The notes beneath the pieces were generated by a model, which was not told where the DNA came from, made no database searches, and worked only from the letters and a program-made list of their open reading frames with translations. DNA of 64,000 bases from Mycolicibacterium hippocampi (GTDB taxonomy: Bacteria; Actinomycetota; Actinomycetes; Mycobacteriales; Mycobacteriaceae). Shown in pieces: positions 61,077 to 64,000 of the stretch. Where the stretch lies: NCBI RefSeq assembly GCF_010723735.1, contig NZ_BLLB01000002.1, positions 2,852,001-2,916,000 of the forward strand. The letters run 5' to 3'. Numbering within the stretch: position 1 is the first letter of the stretch; each line of letters opens with the position of its first letter. Both the position numbers and the translations under genes were made by a program.

Positions 61077-63103
61077 CCAGTTCCCCACAGACAGAGGCGA
61101 TCTACCCGTTCAGTGCGGTCGTGGGCCACGACCGTCTGCGGCTGGCGCTGGTGTTGTGCGCGGTGCGGCCCGACATCGGGGGAGTGCTGATCCGCGGCGA
61201 GAAGGGCACTGCGAAGTCGACCGCCGTGCGAGGTCTGGCGCAGGTGCTCACCGAGGCGTTCGAGGCGTCCGGCGATTTCGGCGGCCAACTCGTCGAGTTG
61301 CCGATCGGTGCCACCGAGGACCGTGTCGTGGGATCGCTGGACCTGCAGAAGGTGTTGAGGGACGGCGAACACGCGTTCTCGCCGGGCCTGCTGGCGCGCG
61401 CTCACGGCGGCGTGCTGTACGTCGACGAGGTCAACCTTTTGCACGACCATCTGGTCGACGTCCTGCTCGATGCCGCCGCGATGGGACGGGTGCACATCGA
61501 ACGCGACGGCGTCTCGCACAGCCACGAGGCGCGCTTCGTGCTGATCGGCACGATGAACCCCGAGGAGGGGGAGTTGCGTCCGCAGCTCCTGGACCGGTTC
61601 GGGCTCACCGTGGACGTGGCGGCCTCGCGTGACGTGGACGTGCGGGCCGAGGTGATCCGAGCGCGGCTGGCCTATGAGGCCGACCCGTCGGGGTTCGCCG
61701 AACAGCACGCCGCAGCCGATACCGAGATTGCTGCGCGCATCGCAAAGGCCCGGGCACTGCTGCCCCATGTGGTGTTGCCTGACAACGAATTACGCCGGAT
61801 CGCCGCGCTGTGTGCGGCCTTCGACGTCGACGGGATGCGTGCTGATCTGGTGGTGGCGCGCACGGCTGTGGCGCACGCCGCGTGGCGGGCCGCGGCGAGC
61901 GAAGCGCCGGGGGATGGCACGGCGGCGAGCGAAGCGACGGGGGAGATCACGGCGGCGAGCGAAGCGACGGGGGATGTCACCGTCGACGCGCAGGACATCC
62001 GGGTGGCCGCCGAACTCGCGCTGCCACACCGGCGTCGACGCGATCCGTTTGATGATCCGGGTCTGGATCCGGGCCGCTTGGACGACGCGATGGAACAGGC
62101 GGGCGAGTCCGCAGACGATGCGCCCGCGTCCGATCCTGATCCGGAGCCGGACCCGCCTGGCGGTGGGGAAGCGCTCCCCGACGGCGACGGGCAGTCCTCA
62201 CCCCAGGGTCCGACGTCGTCGAACAGCTCGAACTCCAGTGCTCCGCCCTCGGTGCCTGATTCGAGTGCTCCGCCCTCGGTGCCCAATTCGAGTGCTCCGC
62301 CCTCGGAAGCCTTCCGGACCAAGGCCCTCGTCGTACCCGGCGTCGGCGAAGGCGCACCCGGACGGCGGTCCCGTGCCCGCAACCGCACCGGCACCGTGGT
62401 GTCGGCAGCGCACGACACCGACGCCGGGCACGGACTGCATGTGTTCGCCACGCTACTGGCGGCAGCGGGACGCCAGGCGGCGCCCGGGCGACTGCGCCCG
62501 GCGGCCGGGGACGTCCGGCGCGCGGTGCGGGAAGGACGCGAAGGCAACCTGGTGATCTTCGTCGTCGACGCGTCGGGTTCGATGGCCGCCCGAGATCGCA
62601 TGTCGGCGGTCGGCGGAGCCACCCTGTCCCTGCTCCGGGACGCCTATCAGCGTAGGGACAAGGTGGCGGTGATCACCTTCCGGCAACAGGACGCCCAGGT
62701 GTTGCTACCGCCGACGTCGTCGGTGCACATCGCCAGCCGCAGATTGGCCAGGTTCGACACCGGGGGCCGGACCCCGCTGGCGCAGGGCCTGCTGGCGGCC
62801 CGCGACATGGTGGTGCGCGAGCGGGCCCGCGACCGTGCCCGCCGCAGCCTCGTGGTGGTCCTCACCGACGGCCGGGCAACGGGCGGACCGGACCCGGTCG
62901 GCCGGGCCCGGATCGCGGCGGCGCGACTGGTCGCCGAAGGTGCCGCTGCCGTCGTCGTCGACTGCGAGACGTCCTATATCCGACTGGATTTGGCCGTCGA
63001 TCTGGCCCGGCACCTGAAGGCCCCGTCGGTGCGGCTCGATCAGCTGCGGGCCGACAACCTGACGGCGCTGGTGAAGGTGCAGGCCGACAGGGGCGCGGCA
63101 TGA
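61073..63103 (+). CDS. fused AAA+/VWA magnesium/cobalt chelatase-type protein
   Basis: A 676-residue protein. The AAA+ domain has Walker [24 protein letters not shown] and the sensor region [10 protein letters not shown] (residues about 1-260). A low-complexity acidic linker with two sets of in-frame repeats (about residues 270-420) follows, then a VWA domain with an intact MIDAS ([12 protein letters not shown]). It joins the ChlI and ChlD roles in one chain. Next to cobO and cobB it probably serves cobaltochelatase, in place of CobS/CobT, or another metal insertion. Confidence 0.88.
   Translation: MTSSPQTEAIYPFSAVVGHDRLRLALVLCAVRPDIGGVLIRGEKGTAKSTAVRGLAQVLTEAFEASGDFGGQLVELPIGATEDRVVGSLDLQKVLRDGEHAFSPGLLARAHGGVLYVDEVNLLHDHLVDVLLDAAAMGRVHIERDGVSHSHEARFVLIGTMNPEEGELRPQLLDRFGLTVDVAASRDVDVRAEVIRARLAYEADPSGFAEQHAAADTEIAARIAKARALLPHVVLPDNELRRIAALCAAFDVDGMRADLVVARTAVAHAAWRAAASEAPGDGTAASEATGEITAASEATGDVTVDAQDIRVAAELALPHRRRRDPFDDPGLDPGRLDDAMEQAGESADDAPASDPDPEPDPPGGGEALPDGDGQSSPQGPTSSNSSNSSAPPSVPDSSAPPSVPNSSAPPSEAFRTKALVVPGVGEGAPGRRSRARNRTGTVVSAAHDTDAGHGLHVFATLLAAAGRQAAPGRLRPAAGDVRRAVREGREGNLVIFVVDASGSMAARDRMSAVGGATLSLLRDAYQRRDKVAVITFRQQDAQVLLPPTSSVHIASRRLARFDTGGRTPLAQGLLAARDMVVRERARDRARRSLVVVLTDGRATGGPDPVGRARIAAARLVAEGAAAVVVDCETSYIRLDLAVDLARHLKAPSVRLDQLRADNLTALVKVQADRGAA
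61892..61981 (+). repeat. three 30-bp in-frame repeats in the chelatase linker
   Basis: Three units (61892, 61922, 61952) encode AASEATGxxT-like decapeptides in the linker of the chelatase protein. Confidence 0.85.
62234..62306 (+). repeat. 27-bp in-frame repeats in the chelatase linker
   Basis: Units at 62234 and 62261 and a partial one at 62288 encode [12 protein letters not shown] nonapeptides (Pro/Ser-rich). Confidence 0.85.
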
Positions 63104-63124
63104 AGTATCAGAAGGGATGACGGG

Positions 63125-63739
63125 ATGCCTCAGGGTCAGCCACTGACGGTGCCCCGCGACGGTCTGACCACCCGGGCGCGGCGCAACGCGCAACTGCTCG
63201 CCGTGCACACCGGTCCGGGGAAGGGCAAGTCCACCGCCGCGTTCGGCATGGCGCTGCGGGCCTGGAATCAGGGCTTCGACATCGCGGTATTCCAGTTCGT
63301 CAAGAGCGCGAAGTGGAAGGTCGGGGAGGAATCGGCGCTGCGCGAACTGGGCCGCGTCCACGACGAGCGCGGGGTCGGTGGTCCGGTCGAATGGCACAAG
63401 ATGGGCGCCGGCTGGTCCTGGTCCCGCAAGACCGGCACCGAGGACGACCACGCCGCCGCAGCCGCCGACGGGTGGGCCGAGATCGCCCGCCGACTGGGCG
63501 AGCAGCGCCACGACTTCTATGTGCTCGACGAGTTCACCTATCCACTGAAGTGGGGGTGGGTCGACGTCGACGAGGTGGTCGAGGTGCTGCGGTCCCGTCA
63601 GGGAATCCAACACGTGGTGATCACCGGCCGCGACGCGCCCCCGGCCCTGCTCGACGCCGCGGACCTGGTCACCGAGATGACCAAGGTGAAGCACCCGATG
63701 GATGCCGGCCGCAAGGGTCAGAAGGGCATCGAGTGGTGA
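63125..63739 (+). CDS. cobO: cob(I)yrinic acid a,c-diamide adenosyltransferase
   Basis: A 204-residue enzyme (CobA/CobO type) that adds the 5'-deoxyadenosyl group to cobalt in the aerobic cobalamin pathway. The P-loop is HTGPGKGKSTAAFG; RAWNQGFDIAVFQFVK and LDEFTYPLKWGW are family blocks. The ATG at 63125 follows the chelatase stop after 21 bp, with GAAGGGATGACGGG upstream. Same order as Rv2850c-Rv2849c. Confidence 0.95.
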   Translation: MPQGQPLTVPRDGLTTRARRNAQLLAVHTGPGKGKSTAAFGMALRAWNQGFDIAVFQFVKSAKWKVGEESALRELGRVHDERGVGGPVEWHKMGAGWSWSRKTGTEDDHAAAAADGWAEIARRLGEQRHDFYVLDEFTYPLKWGWVDVDEVVEVLRSRQGIQHVVITGRDAPPALLDAADLVTEMTKVKHPMDAGRKGQKGIEW

Positions 63740-63743
63740 ACGC

Positions 63744-64000
63744 GTGGTGAGCACGCCGGCGGTGGTGATCGCGGCGCCGGCATCGGGCAGCGGGAAGACG
63801 ACCGTGGCCACCGGGCTGATGGGGGCGCTGCGCCAGGCGGGTCGCCGGGTCGCGCCGTTCAAGGTCGGCCCGGACTTCATCGACCCGGGGTACCACGCTC
63901 TGGCCGCCGGCCGGCCCGGACGCAACCTCGACCCGGTGCTCGTCGGTGACCCGCTCATCGGTCCGCTCTACCGGCACGGCAGCGACGACGCAGACATCGC
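63744..64000 (+). CDS. cobB: hydrogenobyrinic acid a,c-diamide synthase, 5' part
   Basis: The first 85 or so codons of CobB, cut by the window end. The P-loop is AAPASGSGKTTVATGLMGAL, followed by VAPFKVGPDFIDPGYH, the typical N-terminus of the ATP- and glutamine-dependent a,c-amidase. GTG at 63744 or 63747, close behind cobO. The rest lies beyond the window. Confidence 0.9.
   Translation, partial: MVSTPAVVIAAPASGSGKTTVATGLMGALRQAGRRVAPFKVGPDFIDPGYHALAAGRPGRNLDPVLVGDPLIGPLYRHGSDDADI

Overview
This is high-GC actinobacterial DNA from what is almost certainly a fast-growing environmental Mycobacterium (Mycolicibacterium). The reasons are a mycothione reductase, MPT70/MPT83-type fasciclin proteins, a Rip1 protease, a mycofactocin-type SDR, a WS/DGAT acyltransferase, a CXXHXXC-type P450 ferredoxin, and a gene order from about 24.8 kb onward that follows M. 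tuberculosis Rv2876 to Rv2848c as I remember it. No rRNA, tRNA, insertion sequence, phage or CRISPR array was recognised.

Region 1 (245-24,773) looks like an accessory oxidative catabolic locus. It holds an aldehyde dehydrogenase, a CaiB-type CoA-transferase, two cytochromes P450 with a [3Fe-4S]-type ferredoxin, a thioesterase, an SMP-30 lactonase-like protein, an alcohol dehydrogenase, an HpcH/HpaI aldolase, SDRs, a Baeyer-Villiger monooxygenase paired with an esterase, an acyl-CoA dehydrogenase, two LLM (F420-type) oxidoreductases, a WS/DGAT enzyme and a tandem pair of unrecognised paralogues. Two paralogous TetR regulators sit inside it. Seven copies of one 32-bp dyad (rGCtTTACA-N14-TGTCACGCT) occur in its intergenic regions, mostly between divergent genes. 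In both orientations the dyad reads as an extended -10 promoter with a 17-bp spacer, and several start codons lie exactly 6 nt after the -10, implying leaderless mRNAs. This suggests one coordinately controlled regulon for an alicyclic, terpenoid or steroid-like substrate; the substrate is not known.

Region 2 (24,784-43,000) is the conserved backbone: a DUF2631 membrane protein, a mycofactocin-type SDR, a frameshifted photolyase, an LLM enzyme, a PuuE-like deacetylase, two fasciclin proteins each behind a SigK-like promoter, then dxr-rip1-ispG (MEP pathway and site-2 protease), GNAT proteins, a class B penicillin-binding lipoprotein, a DUF1707 protein, a sulfotransferase/DUF1214/TetR module, a hotdog thioesterase and mapB.

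Region 3 (43,007-53,321) has a lipoprotein, a small alpha/beta-hydrolase-like protein, a two-gene N-acetylglutaminylglutamine amide (NAGGN, osmoprotectant) operon, and a tightly coupled glnA4-puuD-like-aldC-SDR-FadR operon that resembles gamma-glutamylated amine catabolism.

Region 4 (53,412-64,000) has an ArsR regulator with a dyad operator, an ECF-type cobalt/nickel importer (cbiMNQO) where M. tuberculosis carries nicT, convergent mycothione reductase and hydrolase genes, then mqo, a GNAT protein, a fused magnesium/cobalt chelatase subunit, cobO and the start of cobB, which runs off the window. Metal import and cobalamin synthesis are therefore close together.
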